The notes: generated from the sequence alone by a model not told the origin. Shown: positions 45,551-56,707, counted from the stretch's first letter. The stretch: DNA of 64,000 nt from Macrosoma leucophasiata (GCA_036365455.1 JAWQUS010000030.1:8432001-8496000), one strand, 5' to 3'. Numbers and translations are program-made.

Positions 45551-45820
45551 CATTCTGAACTGAACACTTCATGACTATTGGCATATCTTCTTTCGCTTAA
45601 GCTTGTCTTCTGATATTACCTCAGTAACCTATCATGGCGTATCAACTATTTAACAAAACTTTATTGCAATGAAACTTAGACATTGATAAGGTGACTATTG
45701 ACGGAATATTGAGAAAATAAAACACAATAAGTAGACCATATCAAATATTTACTATAGGTAAGTAACTCTTTATTGTACACCAAAGAACAAATAATAAAAA
45801 AATGGGCGGTCTTATAAAGA
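45551..45820. other. Unannotated AT-rich DNA
   Basis: No feature recognised. Confidence 0.5.
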
Positions 45821-46120
45821 GTTTCCCTGCTAGATCGAATCTGAAATGAAGAAATCCACGTGAGAACCAAAGTAAACGACATAGCCCACCGAATAGCGAA
45901 ATTCAAGTAGCAGTGGTCAGGGCACATATCTCGAAGAGCCGACGGCCGTTGAAGAGTTCTGGAATGGTGACCACGTACTGGAAAACGAAGCGTAAGCTCG
46001 AGGTGGATCGACAAGGTGAAGGTTGCGGGAAATCGCTGGATCGAGCAGAGCCAAGAATCGTTCACTGTGGCAAGGTACAGACGTATTTTGGCTCAAATTA
46101 TAAAGATGATGTTTGTGTAA
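45821..46120 (+). pseudogene. RTE-like reverse transcriptase C-terminus, four stops
   Basis: A single frame to TAA at 46118 encodes the post-polymerase region of lepidopteran RTE-type proteins: VSLLDRI, NEEIHVRTKVNDIAHRIAK, QWSGHISRRADGR, RVLEW, PRTGKRSV and KVKVAGNRWIEQ. In-frame stops lie at 45842 (TGA), 45908 (TAG), 45950 (TGA) and 45968 (TGA). Most fall where arginine (CGA) or tryptophan (TGG) is expected, as C-to-T or G-to-A changes would give. A few codons are missing after KRSV without loss of frame. It is dead. The antisense frame of 129 codons is a shadow. Confidence 0.85.
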
Positions 46121-46521
46121 AAAAAAATCCCTGCAACTCTTGAATAAAACATTTCGGATAATAATTATTCATAAGATATACACATAATAAAGACTTAAAG
46201 AAAAGATATAAAAATAGAAAGCAAAATAAAACAGAAGGCACATTGAGTAACACATAATGAAAGTAAAGAATATAATGTTGTTTTAAGTAAGTAACAATGA
46301 TAACTTAACTAAAAACTGCAATGATCAAAAAAAATAATTATGTAGTATTCTTTCTGATACTTCATGATTAGAGGAGAAAGAGTTAACAATAGAGTGGACA
46401 TTCAGAGCCGCTTTTTGAACAACTCCAGCTTGAAGGACATCAACAGTCAAGGAATTCCAAGACCGAACTGTAACTTCAGTAAAATAATATTATTAGGTAT
46501 TATTGCATAATAATATTATTA
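46121..46521. other. Unannotated AT-rich DNA and degenerate ATT/AAT array
   Basis: 46480-46521 is an irregular AATATTATT-type array that borders the Dong-like LINE. The rest is unassigned. Confidence 0.5.
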
Positions 46522-46860
46522 TATCACTCATTTATTTCGAAACTTATTTTGTATTTTTTTACATATATAAATATCAAAAACACACATATATATATATATA
46601 AAAAAATAAAAAATTGCTGGCCGCCGGCAGCGGGAACAGGATCCAAGCTACCGGTGGTTAGGGACGCAGAGAGAGGAATCTCCTCACTATTCGTGCCGTG
46701 TCAATTAGTGCCTTCTGCATCAGGCCCTTGACCGTTCACCGAGACGATATCGGTACAATGATCGCCGAATCCACATGCCACATGCTGACAATCTCGTGAG
46801 CTAGATCCAGATATTTTAATTCCTTATCCTATACCTTTTCAGCTATAAAGGATAAGGAAA
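46522..46860 (-). mobile_element. Dong/R4-like LINE 3' end, copy 2
   Basis: On the minus strand it reads KELKYLDLAHEIVSMWHVDS and AIIVPIS, then, after a deletion, GLMQKALIDTARIVRRFLSL and RP-stop. The 3' UTR ends TCGAAATAAATGAGTGATAT. It is the same family and region as 14344-14708, again between ATT-rich arrays. An in-frame stop and the deletion make it inactive. Confidence 0.7.
46820..46859. repeat. 11-bp inverted repeat at LINE 5' junction
   Basis: TTCCTTATCCT (46820-46830) and AGGATAAGGAA (46849-46859) are exact complements, with ATA and TAT next to them. The outer arm touches the ATT array, as in the other Dong-like copy. Confidence 0.85.
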
Positions 46861-46877
46861 TTATTATTATTATTATG
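46861..46877. repeat. (ATT)n array
   Basis: A clean ATT run bordering the truncated 5' end of the LINE. Confidence 0.9.
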
Positions 46878-47284
46878 CATTATTTTGCAAAGTAAGACGA
46901 GAAACAATTACAACTATAAAAATCTTGATAAAATACTTATATTATACGTAAGACGCACGCAAAAAAGCAATATTCTATTCTATTCTATTCAAGTAGGTAC
47001 GAGTAGTTAAAATAATGATTATCTTGTTGTAGTACCTATTGCTTCAAGTAGAATGAACGGGTTGAATTCAATCACGATTAAGTGGACAATATTTTCCTTG
47101 TGCTGTCGTTTTTTGTGTGAAGACGGCGTAACCTTGGAGACGCGGAAGGCAATCCGAGGAACATTTTTGGTAGCAATTAGGTTCAGCAGTCATTCTGCTC
47201 TGATTTAAATTTCACGCCTTCTCACTATCAGTATTATACTTCTGGGTATACCTAAGTGCGAGTATAACTGCAATCAAATCTTGA
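46878..47284. other. Unannotated DNA with a small microsatellite
   Basis: A (TTCTA)n run of about four units lies near 46972-46990. No gene. Confidence 0.5.
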
Positions 47285-47929
47285 GCAATCTTTGATGATT
47301 CTCTTACGTTTCACAGTCATTATAATTGTATCGTGGAACGAAGCTCTAGGCTACTAGGTTTTATTTCAAGAAGCACAATACATTTTAAGAGACCGAAAAG
47401 TTTTATATATCTTTATTATACGCTAATACGCAGTATACTTGAATTTAATTCCTCCATCTGGTCACCGTTTTATAAAAATCACAGTGACAGAATTGAGAGT
47501 ATTCAGAAACGGTTGCTTAGAATTGTTAGCTACAGATGTGGCATGGGTCGCAATCTGAATTCTTACAAAGAACGATTGGAACATTTTCATGTTGTTTCCC
47601 TTGAAAACCGCAGAATATATTATGATCTTAGCCTCCTTCACAAGATATTACACTCTATTTTAGAGTCGCCATCGCTCCTTACTCAAATAAATATAAATAC
47701 CAGATTTAGATCTCGGAATCGTAACTTTAATATATTTACCTTGCAAGTGTTTAAAAATAATATCTCCTATTTCAATCCCATAGTAAGAATGTGTCGCCAC
47801 TACAATAAAATTCTTGTCTCTAACAGAGACATTGACATCTTCCACCTTAACTTGCACCAATCCCAGAGGCAAATAAAAAATCATCTGAGTGAAGAATGTG
47901 GGTTTGGATATTATAATAATGAAATGTAA
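47285..47929 (+). pseudogene. Reverse transcriptase C-terminal part, CR1/Jockey-like
   Basis: An uninterrupted frame of about 214 codons ends at TAA. It starts in AIFDDSLTFHSHYNCIVERS (the end of the palm and the LGVIFD-type block of LINE reverse transcriptases). It continues with RLLGFISRSTIHFKRPKSF, LIRSILEFNSSIWSPFY and RIESIQKRLLRIV, then a charged tail, RFRSRNRNFNIFTLQVFKNN. The polymerase catalytic motifs lie upstream of the truncation and are absent. A GTG at 47333 gives the apparent 198-residue frame, but coding similarity extends upstream of it. It has no stop or shift inside, so the copy is fairly young. It cannot be autonomous. Confidence 0.88.
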
Positions 47930-48264
47930 TAACTATATTTATATTTTAATATGTTCAATAATTAATAATAATAATGATAATGAGTAATATAATAATAATT
48001 GTATTTTTATACTGTTTTTCCAAATTGTATTTAAATTATTTGTAAATTTTCTCATAAATGATTAGAACACAGAAAATTAAAAAAAAATTGTAACGAAAAA
48101 AAAAAATCATATAAATTAAATATTAATTTATGTAGCTTATAGGCATGCATGTTTTGGATTACAATTTAGATCATTACTCTTATACAAACTCCTGAATGTT
48201 AAATGAAATTGTTATCTGTTTTGTGTGCTATATTGATAATAAATAAATAAATAAATAAATAAAT
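47285..48264 (+). mobile_element. 5'-truncated CR1/Jockey-like LINE with intact 3' coding end
   Basis: The coding part (47285-47929) is followed by an AT-rich 3' UTR and an (AAAT)n tail at 48238-48264. The tail type matches the LINE at 4298 but the protein differs, so this is a separate family of the same broad group. The 5' truncation falls at about 47285. Confidence 0.88.
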
Positions 48265-48926
48265 CATGAATCTCGATTAAAACTCAGGAATATCGTCGGC
48301 TAAATTATCTGACCTATTTTATCAACTATCTAGAATTGTTTCTATATTTTTTTAGTGTGTGAGAATTCAGGGATGATTTACTGTGTATAGTTAGGAAAAT
48401 AGTTCGCGATGTAATCGGTTAAGATAATGTCGGTCCGGGGGCATCCCTTCCCTTTACGCTAACGTTTCTCCAGCCTATGGAGGCTAAAGAAAAGGAGAAC
48501 TGTCTCTGTGCATGAAAAAGTGTCTATCAAAACACGTAAATTAAGGATAGTAGTGCGATACCACATTTCATTGGCTAGTCATGAAAAGATTTTAGTTTTT
48601 GGACTCAGCACATTCTACTCACTAAACAACATTTAAATTCACATAGCAGTTTTCCAAAGGCCCATGGTATTGTAGTAGGTACCTACTAGAAACTCTATTT
48701 TCAGCGTCCCGCGGAACACATAATCTTTATATATTACCTTCCATATCAGACAGTCTTCCTTACCTCTCCCCTATATAGTCCAACCGGGTACAGAGAAAGC
48801 GTCGCGTCGTGATTTATGATTTATTAAAATTTACTTAATAGTTCGATAAAAAATATAGTCAGAAATATGGATATGATTATATAATACGCGATTTTTGGCA
48901 CCGTTTCAATTTATTTCAATGATTAT
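48265..48926. other. Unannotated AT-rich DNA
   Basis: No feature recognised. Confidence 0.5.
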
Positions 48927-48983
48927 GTATATATCTTCACGCCAGGTCCCTAACGGGGTAGGCAGAGAGTGTAGAGCGCCAGA
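48927..48983 (-). mobile_element. RTE-like LINE 3' tip
   Basis: ATATCTTCACGCCAGGTCCC, TAACGGGGTAGGCAGAGAGT and GTAGAGCGCC are the complement of the 3' tip of the 32486 element. Confidence 0.85.
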
Positions 48984-49994
48984 TAACTTATTATTATTAT
49001 TTATTATTCAATGATGAAGATGAAATTTAATGCATAAAAAGAATAGGTATCGAAAGCCACACGAAATCTTATGATTGCACTCTCAGTTAGATATTGCAAG
49101 AGCCCGGAATAACATTTTTCATTAATACTCAAACAAAATTGTGTAACGTCAAACTAGAGCCGATCATTGGTATGCACATGCAGTACCATTGTCTGCCAGT
49201 CACCGTACAATCAGTAACATGGTCATATTGTGAAAAAAAAACATTTCAATTTCACGCAACATAAACTCCGTGATCGCTTTTTGCCTGTTATGATGACAAT
49301 TTCCTAGTGGCTAATTGTATCTGGGCGATTGTAGAGCTTAGTTCATCGATTTTTTGTTGTTCGCACATCTACGTCATCTTGCACTTTCGATTTTGATCGA
49401 GTTACGCGTTGACACTGAATGCCGACTGATCGATTCTTTGTGGTTGTTAAACACTATCCGATTTCAATACTACGAAACTTCCTTGTATGTAGCACACGCT
49501 TCGTGTTATGCGGTCAACCAAGTACTACGAACTTAATTGTATGGTTTGACACGTTTTTTTGTGATTTCATGGTTGTTACATCGGAATCTGTTCGATATTT
49601 GAGTTCCAATGATTTTTAATTTTGAAACTAGAACACAATCAAATTAAAAAAAAAAGAGATTAAGACTGGTACCTGTAAGGAGCGTTTGATAGTTTTAAAG
49701 ATTGTAAATGTAAAACCTTAAACATTGATATAATATTATTTTAGATTTCCTCCTGGAAAAATGAGGTACTCAGCGTAATAGTAACGCCTGTTACTACTAG
49801 ATTATTGATGCAATTATTTTAAGTAATCAACCCGGATAGGCTAGTCATCCGATCATAAAATATCCAGTGTCCAATTTATTACAGTGTACAATAAAAATAC
49901 AGTTATTAAACTGTATTTTTTCACTTTGTCCAAACGAAGAACAACTTATTCACTTTAAGCGATAATAAAAGCTATATTTGGGTGATTTTTTTGG
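48984..49994. other. Unannotated DNA with a SINE-B scrap
   Basis: A decayed SINE-B head scrap lies at 49764-49812 and a 12-bp perfect hairpin (AAAAATACAGTT) at 49893-49920. No gene. Confidence 0.5.
49764..49812 (-). mobile_element. SINE-B head scrap
   Basis: GTACTCAGCGTAATAGTAAC and GTTACTACTAGATTATTGAT resemble the complement of the SINE-B head. Confidence 0.5.
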
Positions 49995-50162
49995 GTACAG
50001 CCCTGTAATTTCCGACACAGAGGCATAACGCCTTAGGCCTTTTGAGTGGTAACGCATCTGCATTTTGACCTCGGTCTTTGTGTGGGTGTCTATAGGCAGC
50101 AGTCATCACTTTAGATCAATGTGAACTGCATGCTTGTTTGCCACTTCCATAACATAAAAAAA
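49995..50162 (+). repeat. Repeat A, 5'-truncated
   Basis: ACAGAGGCATAACGCCTTAG, GTGGTAACGCATCTGCATTT, CTTTGTGTGGGTGTCTATAG and GAACTGCATGCTTGTTTGCC lead to an A run at 50155-50163. Confidence 0.9.
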
Positions 50163-50215
50163 AAGATTTTGTACACACGAAGAGTTGTATGTACAGTCAG
50201 GTACATGCGCCAATC

Positions 50216-50300
50216 CACGGCTTCAGCTGTAATGCCTCTGTGCCGACAATAACTGAACACGATAGAACTAAACACTACCGTTTAGCGGTATCTGTTCCCA
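50216..50300 (-). repeat. Repeat A internal fragment
   Basis: AATGCCTCTGTGCCGACAAT and GAACACGATAGAACTAAACA, then CTACCGTTTAGCGG. It is in opposite orientation to the copy just upstream. Confidence 0.7.
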
Positions 50301-51402
50301 GTTGTGCCACTGAAATCCTTCCACTACTGAAAATGAATGAAAAAAATTACACAAAATATCCAAAACAGCTTTAATAAAACTTTCGTTGCATGAATATTGG
50401 ATAATTTTATGTAAATTCGCCCACAATTAAAAAACTGGCCACAATACCAACAGAAGCCTTCTTAAAACCGCAAGCTTTTTCGTTATAACATTTATAAAAG
50501 CAAAATTATATTTTTTGCCCGCCCACGTCCTTGGCGAAGAAACCTAAAAAATGTCTCCAAGGTGGTCCACTACACAGCTAATTACTTTCGATGGCCTTGT
50601 CATACTTGGATACACGTCAAACTTATTTTGACTTTATCTAACACTTACTACGCATTTAATTATAGAGTACATTGAAAAATTCTTATCTGTAGAGAGTTGA
50701 ATAACGGATGTCTATGACTTGAAAAATAGAAAGTGATAAGAAAGTGTACCAACTCCTCTTTGTGTGTTGTACAACACATTGATGAGTTACTAATAAAAAG
50801 TGTATTAAACTTTAAACTACACGAACATTACATAATGTTATAGTTTCTAGGAGTAACACGCGAATCGATGCAATGAAATCTTATAAAAATGTGAAATAGT
50901 AAAGACTCTAAAATTCGTAAGAGATGAGCTTATTACCTAAATGTACACCAACATTAGTTCTTGAAACAATGAAATAATATTAAGAAAAGGCGATAGAATT
51001 CTGGTGAAGAACTGCAAAAGCGTAAGCACCACCACATCACCACAATTACATCATGGGCATAAGCATAGCATAGCACATCACTATTTCAGAGTACATAAAC
51101 TAATGAAGCTTATAAAGATTTTTATAGTAGGTACTGTGTTTCCAGGTGCCAATGTATAGGCGTCGTAGGTAATTATTACAATTATCTTAACATCGTGCCT
51201 GAAAAGAATAAACTGTATTGAACACTCAACTTTTATTAATTCCACTTCAAAATAATTATCTTTGCTATAAAAAATGGTCTACATCGCTTAATTAGAAAAG
51301 CGACTTGATCACCAAAGTTCGACTTCAAATTTTAATATCTACTTCTCTGAAATGAGCTGATACATTGAAAATGAGAAAAAAATGGAAAGGATAAGTATCA
51401 AC
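50301..51402. other. Unannotated DNA
   Basis: A weak Repeat A 5' scrap lies at 50997-51050 (GAAGAACTGC, GCGTAAGCACCACCAC). No gene. Confidence 0.5.
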
Positions 51403-51685
51403 CATAGAGCAACACCAGAAGGGATTAGCCATATTATGCAGGCTTTCCCCTCTGTCAAAGTACAAGCCCAAATGGGCATATACCGGTCGCCTAGTTGTAT
51501 TTTGTTAAAGTCAATAGTGTGAGTTTCGTAGTAATAGACGATTTTCGTAGTGAAAACGAACGAACGAATGCGTGTGTGTCGCACTCTTTTCCCCCCACCA
51601 AAAATGACACTGTTTTGCATCGCTAATACACGCTATGGCTACTCCCCTCCGGTCCGCCGCAACCGGTGGGCCGCGTTGCTCTATT
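51403..51685 (-). mobile_element. hAT-like MITE, copy 2, with 8-bp target duplication
   Basis: The ends CATAGAGCAACACC (51403) and GCGTTGCTCTATT (to 51685) are inverted. GTATCAAC occurs exactly on both sides (51395-51402 and 51686-51693). An 8-base duplication with short terminal repeats fits the hAT superfamily. The interior matches the 37838 copy in reverse (GACAGAGGGGAAAGCCTGCA in element sense). It has no transposase. Confidence 0.88.
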
Positions 51686-51693
51686 GTATCAAC

Positions 51694-53610
51694 AAACCTT
51701 ACAGATAAAATGTATTGTTATAAGTTAACATTCTTTGGTTTTTATCAATTGTATGTAGTTGTCTATAGGCTACAGTTCTCACGTTGTATCCTTTTTTTTC
51801 ACTTCATAACATAAAAAAATATCAGTTAAAATAATAGTCAAATCCTACGTGCTTCTGCTGAATTATATTATGTGCTCTATTAGCTATTCTGTTTCCTATT
51901 TAGGAAAATAAAGGTATCTTATTGTTTCATCATCTTTCAGTTTCAGTGTCATGTTTCAGTTAACCAAATAAAATTATAACCACTCTGAAGAACTTCGTAA
52001 TCAACAAGTTCCACTACTTACACACTTCGATATATAACTCACCTGTACTTTCAGCTTAGATATCACATGAATTCTCCCTAGCACTAGACGCGCGTGGCGA
52101 AGCATAAGAAGACCGCGGCGACCAAATCTAATTATAATTACCGCTCCGAAGATTAATAAACAGCGGTACAATGCTCAGCCTTAATAAATTTGTCACCGTA
52201 TTATAGATAGTGCGAGAATGCGAATCGTGGACAATGAGCTAACATTGAATTATTACGACGATAGCCCATTAGTCTCTCTGAAGCTACAGAATAATGGTTA
52301 GGAGTGGTGATAATATCTGTCTCACTGGAAATGACACGTATCTCGTTGTAACTTGTTAGTAGAATATAATTATTTCTAAGGTATTTCGATCTTATGACCC
52401 CGCGCCCACCGGCTATTTGTTCTGCAATTTTGAGTTGCTGTAACAAACAGCCCACCTACCAACATACATACTAAAATAAACACTGACTGAGCAACTGAAA
52501 TCGGGCTCTATTTGTTTAATATTTTAATCAGCTTTTATAATTACCATTTCTGTTCCTCATTAATTCATCGGTTCTAGTATTTATTACTCCATGGTCGAAC
52601 TTAAAGGAATAATGGAGGCCCGTCGGTAATTCACTAAGCGATGCTATCAGTTGTCGATATGCCCCTTTTTATGACCACTCCACAGATAGAGAAAGAGTTG
52701 GCATCTCTACTACATTGATACAAAATTTATTGTGTACTGAATTTTTTACCGTTATCATTCAGATATTGGCGAGAACTGCAGATATTTCTTGCATTGTTCC
52801 ATTATATCGAAGCACTAGATTCCGAATAGCAAGTCACTTAAAGCGAAGTGTATTGCGATTAAGTGTTAACATTTTGCCGCATCGTGGGTGACAGTTTTAT
52901 TTTTGTTGAGATTGTAAATCATATCTTTTTAATTTTGAGGTGAATATCATTTTAAATAGTCATATAGATAAGACAGTTACCAATCCACTCAGGTCTATAA
53001 ATACATAATATACGTATATATACAACGTATTGTACATGCTAGCTACATCGTAGTGAAAAATCCATCAGACTCCATCATTATATTTCATCCATGGAAGGGA
53101 TTTGTTATATTTGTACTCAAAATATCTTTCTAGATACTGGTAACATCGTCTATGATTTAATTGTAGAATCTGATTTTGTCTATAACAGTTGTTTATGTAC
53201 CTATTCTTTTACACAAGAAATAAAATCTCTCTTCCGTTCATGTCAGCCATCACAAGTACGTTGTTTTATTTCCAAGAACATAATAAAATATTATTAGGAT
53301 TTATAGTTACTTTAAGCTTTAAGTAGCAAAATCGCTTGAACTAGACAGACTTGACTTATGACTAGATGACCTGTAGCGATATTTATAGAGTATTTAACGC
53401 GCGGTAGGGCAGGGCGTAGAGCGACGCGTGCGCAACTAGACTTGCTGAGGGGCAGTGGGTCGAGAGGGGAGGTTACCGAAGGGACAGAACAAGAAGCCGT
53501 AGGTACAAGGGACAAGTGAGAAGTGGTTTTGAAGATTTGGAGTTCAGAATCCTAGAAATGCTCACTTAAACCTACTAATGCATCACGTAGAAAGCAGCAC
53601 TTTTATCCGA
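51694..53610. other. Unannotated DNA, 1.9 kb
   Basis: A decayed Repeat A tail lies at 51755-51820. GC-richer patches lie at 52080-52200 and 53390-53520. No gene is supported. Confidence 0.45.
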
Positions 53611-53632
53611 CGATCTAGAGTACTCTAGATCG
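53611..53632. repeat. Perfect 22-bp palindrome
   Basis: An 11-base half CGATCTAGAGT is followed directly by its reverse complement, with no loop. Confidence 0.95.
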
Positions 53633-53756
53633 ACAGGTTGCTGTATATGTAATTGAATAGCCTAGCTACGTTAGGCGCAATATTATGAATCAAAGTTTAA
53701 TTGTCATCAAATCACTATACACGTCCTTTATTATCAAAATTCCATACCTACTAATT

Positions 53757-54198
53757 AACCGTCGTTCGCTCATAACTTGAACAGTGGGCAGGAAGAGTGG
53801 TCGGAATGGCAGCGTGTAGATATCGGTGGGCTATTGATAAATCATCGACGGGTCAAGCGCGCCGGCTACACGTTGCAACTGTGGTACGCCGCACGAGGAC
53901 ACTGTCTAAAATGATTGAAACAAATACCTACTGTGCAGGTGTAGGTACAGATACAGGGAAATGGTGAGTCAGAGTACAACTAATATCTAACTCAGCTTAC
54001 ATGTCTGTTCATATCTAAATTTTATTTCGATTTAAAACCGTCGGTCGCTCATGACTTGTACGGTGTGCAGGAAGAGTGGTCGGCATGGCGGCGTGCAGGC
54101 ATCGGTCGGCTATTGATAAATCATCGACGGGCCACGCGCGCCGGCGGCTACACTGCGCAACTGTGGTACACTACACGAGGACACTGTCTAAAATTGAA
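53757..54198 (+). repeat. Two-copy direct repeat of about 160 bp
   Basis: Units at 53757-53918 and 54036-54198 (279 bases apart) share CAGGAAGAGTGGTCGG, GGCTATTGATAAATCATCGA, GCGCGCCGGC, CAACTGTGGTAC and CACGAGGACACTGTCTAAAA, with scattered substitutions and small indels. The units are GC-richer than the surroundings. They match no other repeat in the window. Confidence 0.92.
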
Positions 54199-55760
54199 CA
54201 GGTACAAGGGTGTGGCAGATAAATTTTAATATATTCAACTAAATGAGGATTATAATGATAATTGATAAATTAACTAGTTATAGTTAAATTAACTCATATT
54301 TACTCGTCTTTTACATTTAACTACATATTCACAAAAAATAAGTAGGTAGATAAAATTACTAATATGAGACTAAAACTAAATACACCCTATTTAGGTTTTT
54401 GTGAATTCTCATTATGTACACGAGCCATTCGACATTTCCGGACATAGTACCAAACTTCGAGGTTCTGGAACTCCCAATTGAATCAGAGATGAAGAATTAA
54501 ACTTCTTTATGACCCCAACGTAGTCGTAGTGGCCTGACAATAAGTAACTGAAGCAGTCTGCTACAGTTCAGGAAAAGCTTAATCAGCGCATCCACCGCAC
54601 AGATAGCGAATGTTCAATGTTGCGTAGGTTGCGACCCCACATGTCTTAATTAAACCATTGTACGTAGCCTCATTAAACTACATTAGACGCAGTAATTGTA
54701 CCGGTAATTGAATGTTGTCAGGCCCAAAGGTCAAAGGTATCCAGTTCGCAATAATAGAATTTTAGACTGAATTAATTTTATTACGATTCGTGCCGAATGT
54801 TGCCAGTTACCAGAATTTCTTGGCTCCCTCCCGCCTTATAATCTCCATCTTGTGCTATGAGATCGATATAATAAGTAGAACTTGTTGGCATTTGTTACGT
54901 TTGCTTTTGTGGATATTTGTTTATCTGGTCCAGAAACAGATATTACACTACACGATTTCTCGGATATAGTCTAAGGCGTAATAAGAAACAGGAAGTTAGA
55001 GGTCCCCAAATAGAGATATCGATTGGTTTATTATACCTATTTTACGAGTATATAAGTATACTATATTTATTACAATGAAAAGTGTCCTAGTAAACCTCTA
55101 GTGTTCTGTACTGCCAATTGAGTAGGTAGTGTACCTACCTAATAAGAAACAGTGAGATAGAGAGATCGATCGCAAAAGATCCCGAGCACAGAATTTACAA
55201 GTCTAGCAATAACTTTCTGTGTGTTGGTGTGTGTCTATACAAAAGGCAGTGTCTATACAGGCTGTGAGTCAGTAAGATAGGGCACAATTTCTAGGGTAAT
55301 GTAATAAGCGGCACGCTACTGGGGAGACACATCACCCGAAAGGCAGGGCACGATAAACCGTGTAGTGTAAAAGCTGTTTTAGTAGTACGACACTCCGCCC
55401 CACGACATATCTAAGATCTGCCAACGTTCTCGCTCCATTCGTTCACGTCACATCTTAATCCGATTATATTACGGTACATACGAATTTAAATTATGAATTA
55501 ATTGTTCACTGCATATACCTACTTACTAACTTATCTTACTTAGTTAGGTAGATTATCTCCTTTATCTTTTTATTGAATAACAATTACTTATACTTTAATG
55601 TCATAGAAGTCATCTTATCATGTTTGTTTATATTTCCAATTTTAAGATTCAAAAATATTTTTGTGCTAATGTACTCATTATTTTAAAGTCACAAGCGTAC
55701 TTCCAATACGGGCCTTCCACCATGGTTGATGTTTGTTTAAAAAAAAGGAATGAAAAAATA
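54199..55760. other. Unannotated DNA with a SINE-B scrap
   Basis: Apart from the SINE-B fragment at 54418-54560, nothing was recognised. Confidence 0.5.
54418..54560 (-). mobile_element. SINE-B, decayed fragment
   Basis: ACCAAACTTCGAGGTTCTGG, ATCAGAGATGAAG, CCCCAACGTAGTCGTAGTGG and ACTGAAGCAGTC match the complement of SINE-B in order, with deletions. Confidence 0.7.
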
Positions 55761-55767
55761 CTACTTC

Positions 55768-55866
55768 TGATGGGACTTGAACCCACGAACACTTAGCTTA
55801 GTAAGTAGAGCGATTGGACTAGTGATCCCACTAGTCCAATCGCTCCACTTACTAAGCTACCGATTA
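55768..55866 (-). mobile_element. tRNA-like element with 30-bp hairpin
   Basis: On the minus strand it reads GGTAGCTTAGTAAGTGGAGC (A-box-like), then a long hairpin, then CGTGGGTTCAAGTCCCATC (B box and T-arm). The hairpin arms 55795-55824 and 55829-55858 pair at 29 of 30 positions with a 4-base loop. In a normal tRNA this space is an anticodon arm of 17 bases or so. It is probably a tRNA-derived SINE or tRNA pseudogene with a foldback insertion. Confidence 0.7.
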
Positions 55867-56418
55867 TAAGCGGCAGATAGATTCTGATTTGATAATAGAT
55901 CTACGCTCTTAAACTCAGCCTCAGTTGTACCAGTAATTATTTGTACAGTGCAATGACAAAAACGGCCTACATTTCAACATTAGCTAATAGGCCTATAACT
56001 TTATCCATAGAAAAGATGACAAAACGTAACCGATGACAAACAACCGTGTTACGTAAACCAAAAACGGATAACGCTTGGGGTTCAACTCTCTCTGAACAAT
56101 CACAATACTTACTGCAATCGTTTGAAATCTGGAAACGGAATTGAGATTTGTCAATACTTGATAAATAGGCCAACGTTAGGTAAGCCTAATTGCGTTCATT
56201 CACGTCCCATGTTTAACATTTAGAATATTGTGTTGGCTGGTTATGGGTGTATCAAGTTCTCGTTTATTGAATGCCTAACATTACGGACAATTTAGGCAGT
56301 TTGGACATGTCGACCACACCGAAACAACAGGTTTAATATTTCTCAAAACTAAAGCCCAAAGCTAATGTCCAGCAAATATTTTTGAACATGTGTAGATCTA
56401 TATATATGTGTAGATTAT
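55867..56418. other. Unannotated DNA
   Basis: No feature recognised. Confidence 0.5.
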
Positions 56419-56707
56419 AACTGGTGGTAGAGCTCCAGTAACGGAGCTCGCGGGCGTAGGCACCACCACATTACCTAATATACTTGCCGCTAATAGTAGG
56501 TAGTGTTCAGCACTATCGTGTTCCGGTCAGGTAGTAATGTACGGTACTGTAATTTTCGGCGCAGAGGCATAACACCTTAGACCTCAGGAGGTAACGCATA
56601 TGCATTTTGACCTCTGGTCTTTGTGTGGGTGTCTATAGGATGCAGTCATATCTTAACATCAATGTAAACTGCATGCTTGTTTGCTACTTTCATTACCTAA
56701 AAAAAAA
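56419..56707 (+). repeat. Repeat A, full-length
   Basis: From ACTGGTGGTAGAGCTCCAGT through GCGGGCGTAGGCACCACCAC, CAGCACTATCGTGTTCCGGT, CTCAGGAGGTAACGC and TGTGTGGGTGTCTATAGG to CATTACCTAAAAAAAA. It is one of two complete plus-sense copies and a good reference for the family. Confidence 0.93.

Noticed and set aside
45676..46065. 129-codon minus-strand frame
   Set aside because: It is antisense to the RTE pseudogene at 45821-46120, whose plus-strand protein blocks are clear. The rest runs through AT-rich DNA.
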